Shown here one piece after another: positions 18,328-26,703 of a stretch of DNA of 64,000 nt; the first letter of the stretch is position 1, and each line of letters starts with the position of its first letter. The stretch covers positions 3,658,001 to 3,722,000 of the forward strand of contig OZ245942.1 of NCBI GenBank assembly GCA_965230065.1, in the 5' to 3' direction. The position numbers and the translations under genes are program-made. This DNA comes from G965230065 sp965230065 (GTDB lineage Bacteria; Bacteroidota; Bacteroidia; Cytophagales; Cyclobacteriaceae). The notes under the pieces were generated by a model. The model was not told where the DNA came from and searched no databases. It was given only the letters and a program-made list of their open reading frames with translations.

Positions 18328-19068
18328 ATGATTTTACACAAAATATCAGTAATCATTCCTGTACTCAATGAAGCTTATTACCTGGGCGATACCCTTCACA
18401 ATTTGAAAGTGTTGTCTTCGCCCGTTCACGAAATAATTGTGGTGGATGGAGGCAGTACCGATAGCACCTTAGTACATATACAAAATACTGAAGTCATTAT
18501 TGTAAAAAGCAAAAAAGCAGGCAGGGCATTACAAATGAACGAGGGAGCCAAGGTAGCCACTGGCGATTATCTGTGTTTTTTGCATGCAGATACCTCTGTG
18601 CCTACTGACCTGGTATCGGTGGTTGTTCAAACGCTCAATAGCTCAAATATTGCTTGTGGAGGTTTTGTGTCGGTGATGCGGGGGAAGCGAAGAGTTCGAT
18701 GGTTTACCTCATTGCTTAATTATGTAAAAACCTACGGTTTGGCACTTCTTTATCAGCCGCGTCTTTTTTTTAGCAAAGGGTTTCGAGTGCTTTTTGGCGA
18801 TCAGGTCATTTTTTGCCGTAAGCGTGTTTTTTGGCAATGTGGAGGGTTTAATGAAAACTTACCAATCATGGAAGAGGTTGATTTTTGTAAGCGAATTGTG
18901 CAGTATGGGCGTATTAAACAAATTAACAGAATTGTAGAATCTTCAGACCGGAGGGTAGCCAAACTTGGTTTTCTGAAATCGCATGCCATTTATTTGGGCA
19001 TTATCATCATGTGGGCTTTTGGCATTTCGCCTGTATATTTGAAAAAGCTATACGAAGATGTAAGATGA
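18328..19068 (+). CDS. Family 2 glycosyltransferase (TIGR04283-like)
   Basis: A 246-residue GT-A fold glycosyltransferase. Motifs: SVIIPVLNEA at the start, VDGGSTDST, GRALQMNEGA, FLHADT (the DxD-like site) and a C-terminal GGF/MEEVDFCKR block. The RALQMN and LHADT wording is that of the TIGR04283 group, often found beside radical-SAM/selenoprotein-type clusters; none is seen here. Acceptor unknown. A CHAD gene follows 37 bp later on the same strand. Confidence 0.9.
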   Translation: MILHKISVIIPVLNEAYYLGDTLHNLKVLSSPVHEIIVVDGGSTDSTLVHIQNTEVIIVKSKKAGRALQMNEGAKVATGDYLCFLHADTSVPTDLVSVVVQTLNSSNIACGGFVSVMRGKRRVRWFTSLLNYVKTYGLALLYQPRLFFSKGFRVLFGDQVIFCRKRVFWQCGGFNENLPIMEEVDFCKRIVQYGRIKQINRIVESSDRRVAKLGFLKSHAIYLGIIIMWAFGISPVYLKKLYEDVR

Positions 19069-19105
19069 AATCAACACAAATTTTTATTCATCGTATGATT
19101 TAATC

Positions 19106-20050
19106 ATGAGCTATAGTTTTCAACAAAAACCGTCAATTGAAGAGAACGTTCGCAGTGTTTATTCCGAACTGCTGAATCAGAGTATATACGAACTCACGCA
19201 TTCTTATGGCAGGTCGCATTCGGCAGTACACGAAACCCGTAAATGTTTTAAAAAAATACGGGCCTTGATCAGGTTGGTAAGGGATGAAATTGGAGAAGAT
19301 ACTTGCAAAGCTTACAATATTTTTTTCAGGGATGAAGGCCGTAAAATTTCAGACCTGCGTGATGTAAATGTGCTTATAGAGACACTCGACGACATCAATA
19401 AAGCATACCAGCATGAGCTATCCGAAGAAGTATTCACAGGCATTCGGGCTAAATTAATAAGAAAAAAACATGCACTGAGTAAAAAATTATTATACAGGAA
19501 GAAGATTTTGCAAAAGATATTTGGACGTCTGGAAGAAACCGATGTGTATTTGCCATCTATAAGCATTCAGCACGAAAGTTTTTCAGCATTTGAGGGTGGT
19601 TTACACCGGGTTTACAAAAGAGCAAGAAAAGGGCTGGTAAAGGCATATGCTGAGCGATCAGTCGAAGCTTTTCATGATTGGCGGAAACGTGCAAAATATT
19701 TACGGTATCAGATAGACCTGCTAAGTCCTTCCTGGCCCTCAGTTTTATCTTTGCAAGAGAAAGAACTGAATAACCTTACCGATTTGCTGGGTGAACACCA
19801 CGACCTGGCTGTGTTAGAAGATGAAATTGCTGCTATCAACATCAAAAACACAGAGGCTTTGGAGGTTTTGCTGGCTTTGATCCATGAGCGTAAGCGTATT
19901 TTAGAGGAAGAAGCCCGTCCCCTGGGTGCCCGCCTTTTTGCTGAAAAGCCCAAGTCATTTCTTAACCGCCTGGAGAGCTACTGGAATATCTGGAAAGTAT
20001 GCCAGCAGAAAAACCCAGTGGGCCCCGGGCAGTTGGTTATTGGCCAATAG
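19106..20050 (+). CDS. CHAD domain protein
   Basis: A 314-residue helical protein made of one CHAD (conserved histidine alpha-helical) domain. Two half-repeats are visible, each with conserved His and basic residues: AVHETRKCFKKIRALIRLVR near residues 38-57, and FHDWRKRAKYLRYQIDLL with LLGEHHDLAVLED in the second half. CHAD domains bind inorganic polyphosphate in studied cases. Not fused to a CYTH triphosphatase here, unlike many relatives. The role is inferred from the family only. Confidence 0.9.
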   Translation: MSYSFQQKPSIEENVRSVYSELLNQSIYELTHSYGRSHSAVHETRKCFKKIRALIRLVRDEIGEDTCKAYNIFFRDEGRKISDLRDVNVLIETLDDINKAYQHELSEEVFTGIRAKLIRKKHALSKKLLYRKKILQKIFGRLEETDVYLPSISIQHESFSAFEGGLHRVYKRARKGLVKAYAERSVEAFHDWRKRAKYLRYQIDLLSPSWPSVLSLQEKELNNLTDLLGEHHDLAVLEDEIAAINIKNTEALEVLLALIHERKRILEEEARPLGARLFAEKPKSFLNRLESYWNIWKVCQQKNPVGPGQLVIGQ

Positions 20051-20112
20051 CTAAACGTTATTTGTAATCCCATTTATTCAAATATCGTTTAACCACTAAC
20101 AGCCAGAAGCAG

Positions 20113-21168
20113 ATGAAAATTGACAAAAAACAAGCGGTAATCGTTGAAAGGCTAATAGCAGAATGGGAAAATAGGCAGTTGATTAACAGTGAACAGGCTG
20201 ATTTGTTGAAAGAAAATTATCAGCAGTACACCGTTAAAGAAAGTTTCGATTGGCAAAATCTGGCTTTCATCGCTTTCTTTTTTGCAGCTATCTGTATCAT
20301 TTTATCGGTTATTTTGTTGCTGGCCGATGAGTGGCTGATGGATTTGCTTAACACTTTACTGGGTGTTCACGATGCATTCAAGGCCTTACTGTTTGCCATC
20401 ATCGCTACAGCACTTTATTATTTGGCTTTACAAAAACGGAAGAAGTATCCGGAAAAGGTATACAGCAACGAAGCCTTGTTTTTGTTTGGTGCCATAGCCC
20501 TGTCTTTTACCTGGATGTACATCGGGTTTGCGCTCTATACCGGCAGCGGTTATTTTCCGATGGTAATCCTGCTCACGTCCATCAGTTACGGATTGCTCGG
20601 TGTGGTATTCGACTCTAAGCTTACCTGGTTGCTTGCTTTGCTTACGCTGGCTGTATGGTTTGGCACGGAAACTTCCTACCGCTCGAGCTGGGAACCCTAC
20701 TTCTGGGGGATGAATTATCCGCTGCGGTATGTTATTTTTGGAATTGGCTTTATTGGAATAAGTCAGGTATTCAAAAAGCAGCCCCATTTGAGAGAGTTTT
20801 CCCCCATGACGTATTTTACCGGGCTTATCGGGCTTTTCTTTGCATTGTGGCTTTTGTCCATTTTTGGCAATCATGGGGATTGGGAAGTGTGGTATAAAAC
20901 CTCTCAGATAGATATGATATTTTGGGGCTTGTTATTTGGGTTGGCTGGAGGCCTTGCCATTTGGTACGGGTTGCGTTACAACGACACCAAAACCAAAGAC
21001 ATTGGTATTGCCTTTCTTCTACTGAATTTATATACCCGCTATTTTGAGTATTTCTGGGACAACCTGCACAAAGTGTTGTTTTTCTCTATCCTGGCTCTGT
21101 CTTTCTGGCTCATTGGGCGAAAGGCCGAACAAATCTGGAACTTGTCTGACCAGCAAAAAGAAGCGTGA
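20113..21168 (+). CDS. DUF2157-like polytopic membrane protein
   Basis: A 351-residue protein with a short cytosolic N-terminal helical domain (about 1-45) and around nine or ten hydrophobic helices. The organisation matches the DUF2157-type membrane proteins of Bacteroidota, but the usual HNWDEL signature is replaced by LLADEWLM. A more canonical relative is at 36489-37793. No transport or catalytic motif. It follows the CHAD gene by 62 bp on the same strand. Confidence 0.7.
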   Translation: MKIDKKQAVIVERLIAEWENRQLINSEQADLLKENYQQYTVKESFDWQNLAFIAFFFAAICIILSVILLLADEWLMDLLNTLLGVHDAFKALLFAIIATALYYLALQKRKKYPEKVYSNEALFLFGAIALSFTWMYIGFALYTGSGYFPMVILLTSISYGLLGVVFDSKLTWLLALLTLAVWFGTETSYRSSWEPYFWGMNYPLRYVIFGIGFIGISQVFKKQPHLREFSPMTYFTGLIGLFFALWLLSIFGNHGDWEVWYKTSQIDMIFWGLLFGLAGGLAIWYGLRYNDTKTKDIGIAFLLLNLYTRYFEYFWDNLHKVLFFSILALSFWLIGRKAEQIWNLSDQQKEA

Positions 21169-21276
21169 TTTTATATATTTTTGCGTTTTGCGGAATTTAT
21201 TTCCAACCTTTTATACCAACTTGGTGTCATAGAGGCGTTAGTGTTATGTTTTAAAAATTGAAAAGAAAACAATTTA

Positions 21277-22233
21277 ATGAAGAAGATGAGAAATTATTTT
21301 TTGATAGGGCTGGTATGTACAGCCTTCACAGCCTGCCTGGAAAAAGAAGAATCAGAATTTGAAAAAAGACAAAGAGAAGAAGAACAAATTATAACTGACT
21401 ACCTTGACCAAAACAATATTGAGGCAACTAAAGGTACTTATGACTTGTATTATGAAGTGATGGATGACAGCGGTAGTGGGGATGCTCCAAAAGAAAACGA
21501 AATTGTCTCAATTTTTTATAAAATGACTACCCTTGGAGGAGATAGTATCGACAGCGCAGTGGAAAGTACGGATGACCCGGTTCGGTTTCTGCATGGGCCA
21601 CGTGCACAATATAATATGATACCCAAAGGTATTGACCTGGCAGTGGCCAATATGCAAAAAGGGGATACGTACCGTTTTTTCATTCCTTCTTATTTTGCGT
21701 ATGGCAGTTATAGCGAACCTGATGTGATAGACGTCCGTGAAATTTTAAAAGTGGAAATTACCCTGGCCGATATTCAGACAGAAGCTGATTTACTGGAAAT
21801 AGAAAGGGAAGCCATAGAAGAATACCTGGCGGCAAAGGAAATTGAGGATTACAAAGAGTTTTCTTCCGGTTTGTATTACAAAAGGACCAAAGAAGGCAGC
21901 GGCAACAACCCTGCCCGTGGGCAAACCGTGAAAGTCCATTATGTAGGTACTTACCTGGACGGTACTGAGTTTGATAAATCTACAGACGGAGATCCATTAG
22001 AAGTTACAAATTTTGGCAATGGCGGGTTGATAGAAGGATTTGAAGACGGATTGGCCGAAATGAAAGACGGGGAAGAAGGTATTTTGATTATCCCTTCCAG
22101 CCTGGCATATGGCGGAGGCATACAGGTAATTCCAGAACAAATCAGGGAAGATTACTTAACAGCGGTTGAGTTACGTGATATCGCCCCTTTTAAAACTTTG
22201 GTTTTTGAATTAGAAATTGTGGATATTCAATAA
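21277..22233 (+). CDS. FKBP-type peptidyl-prolyl isomerase lipoprotein, two domains
   Basis: A 318-residue exported lipoprotein with lipobox FTAC (Cys20). Two FKBP domains follow an acidic linker: a divergent first one (about 55-170) and a canonical second one (about 200-317) with GQTVKVHYVGTYLDGTEFD and FEDGLAEMKDGEEGILIIPS. The family catalyses cis-trans isomerisation of prolyl bonds; here it is presumably a periplasmic folding factor, as for GldI-like FKBPs. A 20-bp inverted repeat lies right after its stop. Confidence 0.9.
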   Translation: MKKMRNYFLIGLVCTAFTACLEKEESEFEKRQREEEQIITDYLDQNNIEATKGTYDLYYEVMDDSGSGDAPKENEIVSIFYKMTTLGGDSIDSAVESTDDPVRFLHGPRAQYNMIPKGIDLAVANMQKGDTYRFFIPSYFAYGSYSEPDVIDVREILKVEITLADIQTEADLLEIEREAIEEYLAAKEIEDYKEFSSGLYYKRTKEGSGNNPARGQTVKVHYVGTYLDGTEFDKSTDGDPLEVTNFGNGGLIEGFEDGLAEMKDGEEGILIIPSSLAYGGGIQVIPEQIREDYLTAVELRDIAPFKTLVFELEIVDIQ

Positions 22234-22252
22234 AGCTGGTTTGGAGTTTTAA

Positions 22253-22296
22253 AGTTTCTGGTTTGAAGTTTAACTATAAACCTTAAACCAGAAACT
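22253..22296. terminator. Bidirectional hairpin between convergent genes
   Basis: Arms 22253-22272 and 22277-22296 match at 18 of 20 positions with a 4-base ACTA loop, between the FKBP gene (stop 22233) and the aminotransferase gene (stop 22309). Flanking A/T runs on both sides fit termination in either direction. Confidence 0.7.
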
Positions 22297-22308
22297 AAAA
22301 ACTTCATA

Positions 22309-23628
22309 TTACACAACAACATTTGCCTCAGTATATTCCAGCACAGCCTCTTTGATGAGTGTAAAAGTTTCTGTTAGCAGCTCTTCGTTTTCTTCCAGCA
22401 ATGTTACCCGGAAGCCCTGCAATTCAGAACAGAAAGAAGAAATAGGTACCACACAAACCCCTTTGGCTGCCAGCAAATAGTATACAAACCGCTTGTCCAA
22501 CGCCATGTCTGGCTCATCGTCCATCCATTGGTTAAGCACAGCTTCAATTTCAGGGTCATCAATTTGCAATTTTTGTCCGGGTTTGAGTGCCCCTTTGTTA
22601 AAGATTATGGTATTGTAAAAAGCTCCAAATGTTTCGTTAAACGTAATGGTGGGCGTATCATCCAGAATGTCTGTGATGATTTTGCTTCTTTTACCGATCG
22701 CTTCGTTCCGCTCTTTTTGATAATCTACATACCGCGAATCTGACATAATCCGGGGAATGGCCATTTGCGGAAGTTTGGTAGAGCATACTTCTATCATTTT
22801 GGCATTTTCCAGGGCAGCGCAGTACTTATCAAATTCGGCTGATTTGCCCCGGTTATAAAACTCAATCCACCCACAGCGGGAACCCGGCCAGGGAAATTCC
22901 TTGGAAATCCCTTTCATGGAAATGCCCGGCACATCCCCAATCAGTTCGGCCAGGGAATAGGCGCGCGCCCCGTTATAGGTGATGTTGATATATATTTCAT
23001 CAGCAATCAAGATCAGGTCAAACTCCCGGGCAATATCCACGATTCTCTGCAAAATTTCCAGCGGGTACACCACGCCGGTGGGATTGTCGGGGTTAATCAC
23101 CAGAATACCCACCACATTGGGGTTGTATTTGACTTTCATGTAAAGGTCATCCAGGTCAGGGTACCAGTTGTTGTCCGGGTTCAGCTGATAAGTGATCGGA
23201 TGGTGGTTGGCATGCGAAGCTTCCGCCGACGAATGGGTAGAGTAGGAGGGAGAAGGCCCGATGATGCGCGACGTATGGGTAAGGTACTGGTACACCTTGG
23301 AAATGGCATCGCCCAGCCCGTTAAAAAACAGGATGTCTTCCTCAGTGATTTGCACCCCACCCAGTCGGTTCGTTTTTTCGGCCAGGAACTGGCGGGTAGC
23401 CGGCACACCTTTAGAATCGCAATAGCCGTAGGTATTGTGATCTTCCAACAAATCAGCAATGATCGCTCGCATCCACGCAGGCATTTGGGCATGTTTTTGA
23501 ATAGGGTCGCCTATATTTTCCCAAATAATTTCCTTGCCCAGGGATTGCACCTGGTGGGCTTTTTTCACGATGCCCCGTATTTCATACGAAAGTTCTTTGG
23601 CACCTTCACTTAACAAGCGTTGTCTCAT
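22309..23628 (-). CDS. PLP-dependent aminotransferase, class I/II
   Basis: A 439-residue fold-type I aminotransferase. Visible: NPDNPTG (179-185), the cofactor-binding Asp210 with Tyr213 (ADEIYINI), the Schiff-base Lys243 in ISKEFPWPGSRCGW, and a late substrate-carboxylate Arg in GFRVTLL. It is longer than AspC/AlaA-type enzymes and belongs to a Bacteroidota subgroup; the amino acid substrate cannot be fixed. Divergent from the M42 peptidase gene; convergent with the FKBP gene. Confidence 0.9.
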   Translation of the reverse strand: MRQRLLSEGAKELSYEIRGIVKKAHQVQSLGKEIIWENIGDPIQKHAQMPAWMRAIIADLLEDHNTYGYCDSKGVPATRQFLAEKTNRLGGVQITEEDILFFNGLGDAISKVYQYLTHTSRIIGPSPSYSTHSSAEASHANHHPITYQLNPDNNWYPDLDDLYMKVKYNPNVVGILVINPDNPTGVVYPLEILQRIVDIAREFDLILIADEIYINITYNGARAYSLAELIGDVPGISMKGISKEFPWPGSRCGWIEFYNRGKSAEFDKYCAALENAKMIEVCSTKLPQMAIPRIMSDSRYVDYQKERNEAIGKRSKIITDILDDTPTITFNETFGAFYNTIIFNKGALKPGQKLQIDDPEIEAVLNQWMDDEPDMALDKRFVYYLLAAKGVCVVPISSFCSELQGFRVTLLEENEELLTETFTLIKEAVLEYTEANVVV

Positions 23629-23777
23629 TACTGAAAAGTAATTTTGTTTGTTATAAAAATGGCAAAATTGATAAAATAAAGCCGCAAAAAAAATAAGGAT
23701 ACACCTAATCCTGCTATTTTTGTGCCGTTTAGGTTTAATAAGTACTTTTTATTTCAGGAAAAAAACAGCAGAAATTT

Positions 23778-24833
23778 ATGACAGTCAACGTAGCATTACT
23801 CAAAGAAATATGTGAAATCGCAGGAGCACCCGGGTTTGAAGAACGCATCCGTAACCTGGTGATCAAAGAAGTAAGCCCGCTGGTAGATACCGTAGAAATT
23901 GACAACATGGGCAGTGTGATTACCTTCAAAGAAGGAAAAAATAACCCCGAAAATAAACGGGTGATGGTGGCCGCCCATATGGATGAGATTGGCTTTATGG
24001 TTACGCATATCGACGACAACGGCTTTTTGCGTTTTCATACCCTGGGCGGATTTGACCCAAAAACCCTGACAGCCCAGCGTGTTATTGTACATGGAAAAGA
24101 AGATGTGGTAGGCGTGATGGGCACCAAACCCATTCATGTGATGAGTGCCGAAGAAAGGAAAAAACTGCCAAAAACCACCGATTTTTTCATTGACCTGGGG
24201 CTGCCCAAAGAAGAGGTGGAGAAAATTATTAGTGTAGGCGACCCCATTACACGGGAGCGGGAACTCATAGAAATGGGCGAATGTGTCAACTGTAAATCCA
24301 TTGACAACCGCGTATCTGTTTTTATTTTAATAGAAACCCTGCGCAAGTTATCGGATGTGCCTTACGATGTATACGGTGTATTTACCGTGCAGGAAGAAGT
24401 AGGGCTGCGGGGTGCCAATGTGGCTTCCCACCTCATCAATCCCGATTTTGGTATAGCTTTGGATACAACCATCGCCTATGACGTGCCCGGCGCGCAAGCC
24501 CACGAAAAAGTAACCCAACTGGGCAAAGGCGCCGCCATCAAAATCATGGATGCCTCGGCTATTTGCGATTACCGCATGGTCAGCTTTCTGAAGCAAACCG
24601 CCGATCAAAACAACATTCCCTGGCAACCCGAAGTGCTTACCGCCGGAGGTACCGATACGGCCGGTGTGCAACGAATGGGTAAGCAAGGTGCTATTGCTGG
24701 TGCCATTTCCATTCCTACGCGGCACTTGCACCAGGTCATAGAAATGGCGCACAAAGGGGATATTGATAATTGCATTGATTTATTAACGGCTTCGCTGGAA
24801 ACTATTGACCAGCAGGATTGGGGGCATTGGTAA
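23778..24833 (+). CDS. M42-family metallo-aminopeptidase
   Basis: A 351-residue cytosolic zinc aminopeptidase (glutamyl aminopeptidase/FrvX/TET group). Metal and catalytic residues are in place: His67 and Asp69 (AAHMDE), Asp176 (SIDNR), Glu206-Glu207 (QEEVG), Asp229 (ALDTT) and His318 (RHLHQ). The last motif is usually R-Y-x-H-S/T in relatives; here it is RHLHQ, a mild departure. These enzymes form dodecameric shells that trim peptides. Monocistronic or co-transcribed with the ankyrin gene 51 bp downstream. Confidence 0.93.
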   Translation: MTVNVALLKEICEIAGAPGFEERIRNLVIKEVSPLVDTVEIDNMGSVITFKEGKNNPENKRVMVAAHMDEIGFMVTHIDDNGFLRFHTLGGFDPKTLTAQRVIVHGKEDVVGVMGTKPIHVMSAEERKKLPKTTDFFIDLGLPKEEVEKIISVGDPITRERELIEMGECVNCKSIDNRVSVFILIETLRKLSDVPYDVYGVFTVQEEVGLRGANVASHLINPDFGIALDTTIAYDVPGAQAHEKVTQLGKGAAIKIMDASAICDYRMVSFLKQTADQNNIPWQPEVLTAGGTDTAGVQRMGKQGAIAGAISIPTRHLHQVIEMAHKGDIDNCIDLLTASLETIDQQDWGHW

Positions 24834-24884
24834 GGGGAATGAGAGTGAGTTAATGTATTGATTATATATGAGGATATTATCTGG

Positions 24885-25277
24885 ATGGACGAATTTAGAA
24901 GAACGGAATTATTTTATTCGATTGTAGATGGAGACGAAGATCTGTTTTTGAAACTTCTTAACCTTCAAAATGATATAAATCAACCTGACAAAAACGGGAT
25001 GACTCTTCTTCATTTTGCTGCTGAATATGGAAGAGTATCAATGGCTACAAAGCTAATTGAATTAGGAATAGATATTGATGCTAAGGATTCTTACGGCAAC
25101 ACAGCATTGTGGAAGGCGACTTTCAATTCCAGAGGTAATTATGAATTGGTTAAGTTATTAATTGACAATAATGCCAACCCAAACTCTTATAATAATGCTA
25201 ATAGAAGCCCTGTAATTCTCGCAGAAACTATGGGAAATGAAGAGCTACTTAATATTCTAAACCAGAATAGCGGATAA
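24885..25277 (+). CDS. Ankyrin-repeat protein
   Basis: A 130-residue soluble protein starting at ATG 24885 (MDEFRRTELF); an upstream TTG at 24858 is less likely. It holds about three ankyrin repeats: GMTLLHFAAEYGRVSMATKL, GNTALWKATFNSRG with YELVKLLIDNNANPN, and a final SPVILAETMGNEELL. Short ankyrin proteins of this type often act as immunity or binding proteins, but no toxin gene is adjacent. More AT-rich than the peptidase gene before it. Confidence 0.82.
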   Translation: MDEFRRTELFYSIVDGDEDLFLKLLNLQNDINQPDKNGMTLLHFAAEYGRVSMATKLIELGIDIDAKDSYGNTALWKATFNSRGNYELVKLLIDNNANPNSYNNANRSPVILAETMGNEELLNILNQNSG

Positions 25278-25399
25278 GCATTTTGTTCTCCTATCCCTCT
25301 CGCAGTAAGGAGCCATACTGGCAGGAAAGTTACTCCCATGCCTTAAAGTATGTATCGGTCTGAATAAATATGCGTATATTAAAATAAAATTATTGAACG

Positions 25400-25633
25400 A
25401 TGAAAGATACAGCACTCAAAGAAAAAATAGACGGCCTGCCTGCAAACCTGAAAGAGCAAGTATCGGATTATGTTGACTTTCTGTTATACAGATATGGCGA
25501 CAGCCAACCAGCATTGACTGCTGATGAAAAGAGTGAATTAGATGATCGTTGGGAAGCCTATCAGCAAGAAACTTCACAAGCAAGTACCCTGGAGGAGGTA
25601 AAAAAGCGATTAGAAAAGAAACATGGCGTATAA
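25400..25633 (+). CDS. Antitoxin of a ParE/RelE-type module
   Basis: A 77-residue acidic helical protein of the 'putative addiction module component' type: N-terminal LPANLKEQVSDYVDFLLYR, then LTADEKSELDDRWEAYQ and a charged C-terminal helix. It overlaps the toxin gene by 11 bp, the usual antitoxin-first arrangement with coupled translation. Expected to bind the toxin and repress the shared promoter. Confidence 0.85.
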   Translation: MKDTALKEKIDGLPANLKEQVSDYVDFLLYRYGDSQPALTADEKSELDDRWEAYQQETSQASTLEEVKKRLEKKHGV

Positions 25634-25886
25634 AATTAGAGTTACCCAACTTGCAGAAGATGAATTGGACGAAGTGATGGGTTGGTATGAAAAAGAAAAA
25701 TCTGGATTAGGTATTACCTTTTTGAACCACTTTTTCAACCAGATTGCTTACCTTAAAGATAATCCTTATCTGTATCAGGAAGTTTACAAAACGTATCGGA
25801 GGGTATTGTTGAAGAAGTATCCGTATGCTGTTTATTATGGAATTGAAGAGCAAACACAAGAAGTTGCCATTTTGGCATACAAGTAA
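25623..25886 (+). CDS. ParE/RelE-family toxin
   Basis: An 87-residue basic protein of the RelE/ParE fold: RVTQLAEDELDEVMGWYEKE at the start, a middle PYLYQEVYKTYRRVLLKKYPY segment and a strand EVAILAY at the end. ParE members poison DNA gyrase and RelE members cleave mRNA; the sequence alone does not decide, although the YRRVLLKKYPY wording is closer to ParE-like proteins. Second gene of a two-gene toxin-antitoxin operon. Confidence 0.87.
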   Translation: MAYKIRVTQLAEDELDEVMGWYEKEKSGLGITFLNHFFNQIAYLKDNPYLYQEVYKTYRRVLLKKYPYAVYYGIEEQTQEVAILAYK

Positions 25887-25977
25887 AAACCCAGAACGGC
25901 TTAAAAACAGATTGAAATGACATGCTGGCAATGATACGAAGCTAAAGTTAATATTCCATGCTACCCTCATTGACCGA

Positions 25978-26115
25978 TTATAGTGTAAGATGCTCATTTG
26001 CCCATTTTTTCATGGTTTCCTCGTCCCATTGCTGTTCTTCCCATAAATTATCCATTTCTTCAGTGGCCTTTTGGGCAAAATACTTTGCCAGGATTTCTTT
26101 TGCATAGTAATGAAT
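25978..26115 (-). pseudogene. Remnant of a small protein gene, C-terminal part only
   Basis: In one minus-strand frame, 44 protein-like codons (YYAKEILAKYFAQKATEEMD, then NLWEEQQWDEETMKKWANEH) end at a TAA at 25978. Directly upstream in frame is a TAG at 26116-26118 and there is no start codon before an internal Met, so only the tail of a former gene seems to remain. The amphipathic, charged composition suits an antitoxin-like protein, but the family is not identified. Confidence 0.4.
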
Positions 26116-26233
26116 CTAAAAAAGGCGATGTTAAGCATAATATCAATTTACAGGCTACTACATGGGAAATCATCTATTTGCAAATACCCTTTCTTCTACA
26201 CAAATTCGCTTATCAGAATTCACCGAAAATTCA

Positions 26234-26686
26234 ATGAACAACATAACCATATTACAACAAACCCGGGCAAATCTTGCCAAAAGCGCAGGCAGTTTATCAG
26301 AAGAACAACTCCTTTCCATTCCAACCGGGTTCAGGAACAATATTTTGTGGAACCTGGGGCATATCATTGTTACGCAGCAGTTATTGCATTACAAGCGTAC
26401 TGGAAATGAAATGTATATTCCTGATGATTTGGTAAACCAATTTAGGAATGGAACCGCTCCGGCCGATTGGAAAACAGCACCAGATATTTCGGAGCTTTTC
26501 CCCTTAATTACTGAATTACCCAATAAATTGGCAGAGGATTACCGTACTGGTAAATTTAAGGAATACTCGGCTTTTACAACTTCTACCGGAGTAGCCTTAA
26601 CGAGTATAGAAGAGGCTATCAGTTTCAATAATTACCATGAAGGATTGCATACTGGTGTGATCAAGGTGATGATGAAGTTATTTTAA
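26234..26686 (+). CDS. DinB-family protein
   Basis: A 150-residue four-helix protein from the ATG at 26234 (MNNITILQQT); an earlier ATG at 26162 adds an unlikely 24-residue extension. Candidate metal-binding histidines are in WNLGHIIV and YHEGLHTG. DinB/YfiT-fold proteins bind divalent metals and include thiol-dependent transferases; the reaction is unknown here. It sits alone between the gene remnant and the convergent OmpA gene. Confidence 0.85.
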   Translation: MNNITILQQTRANLAKSAGSLSEEQLLSIPTGFRNNILWNLGHIIVTQQLLHYKRTGNEMYIPDDLVNQFRNGTAPADWKTAPDISELFPLITELPNKLAEDYRTGKFKEYSAFTTSTGVALTSIEEAISFNNYHEGLHTGVIKVMMKLF

Positions 26687-26703
26687 TGGCTTAAAAATTT
26701 TTT

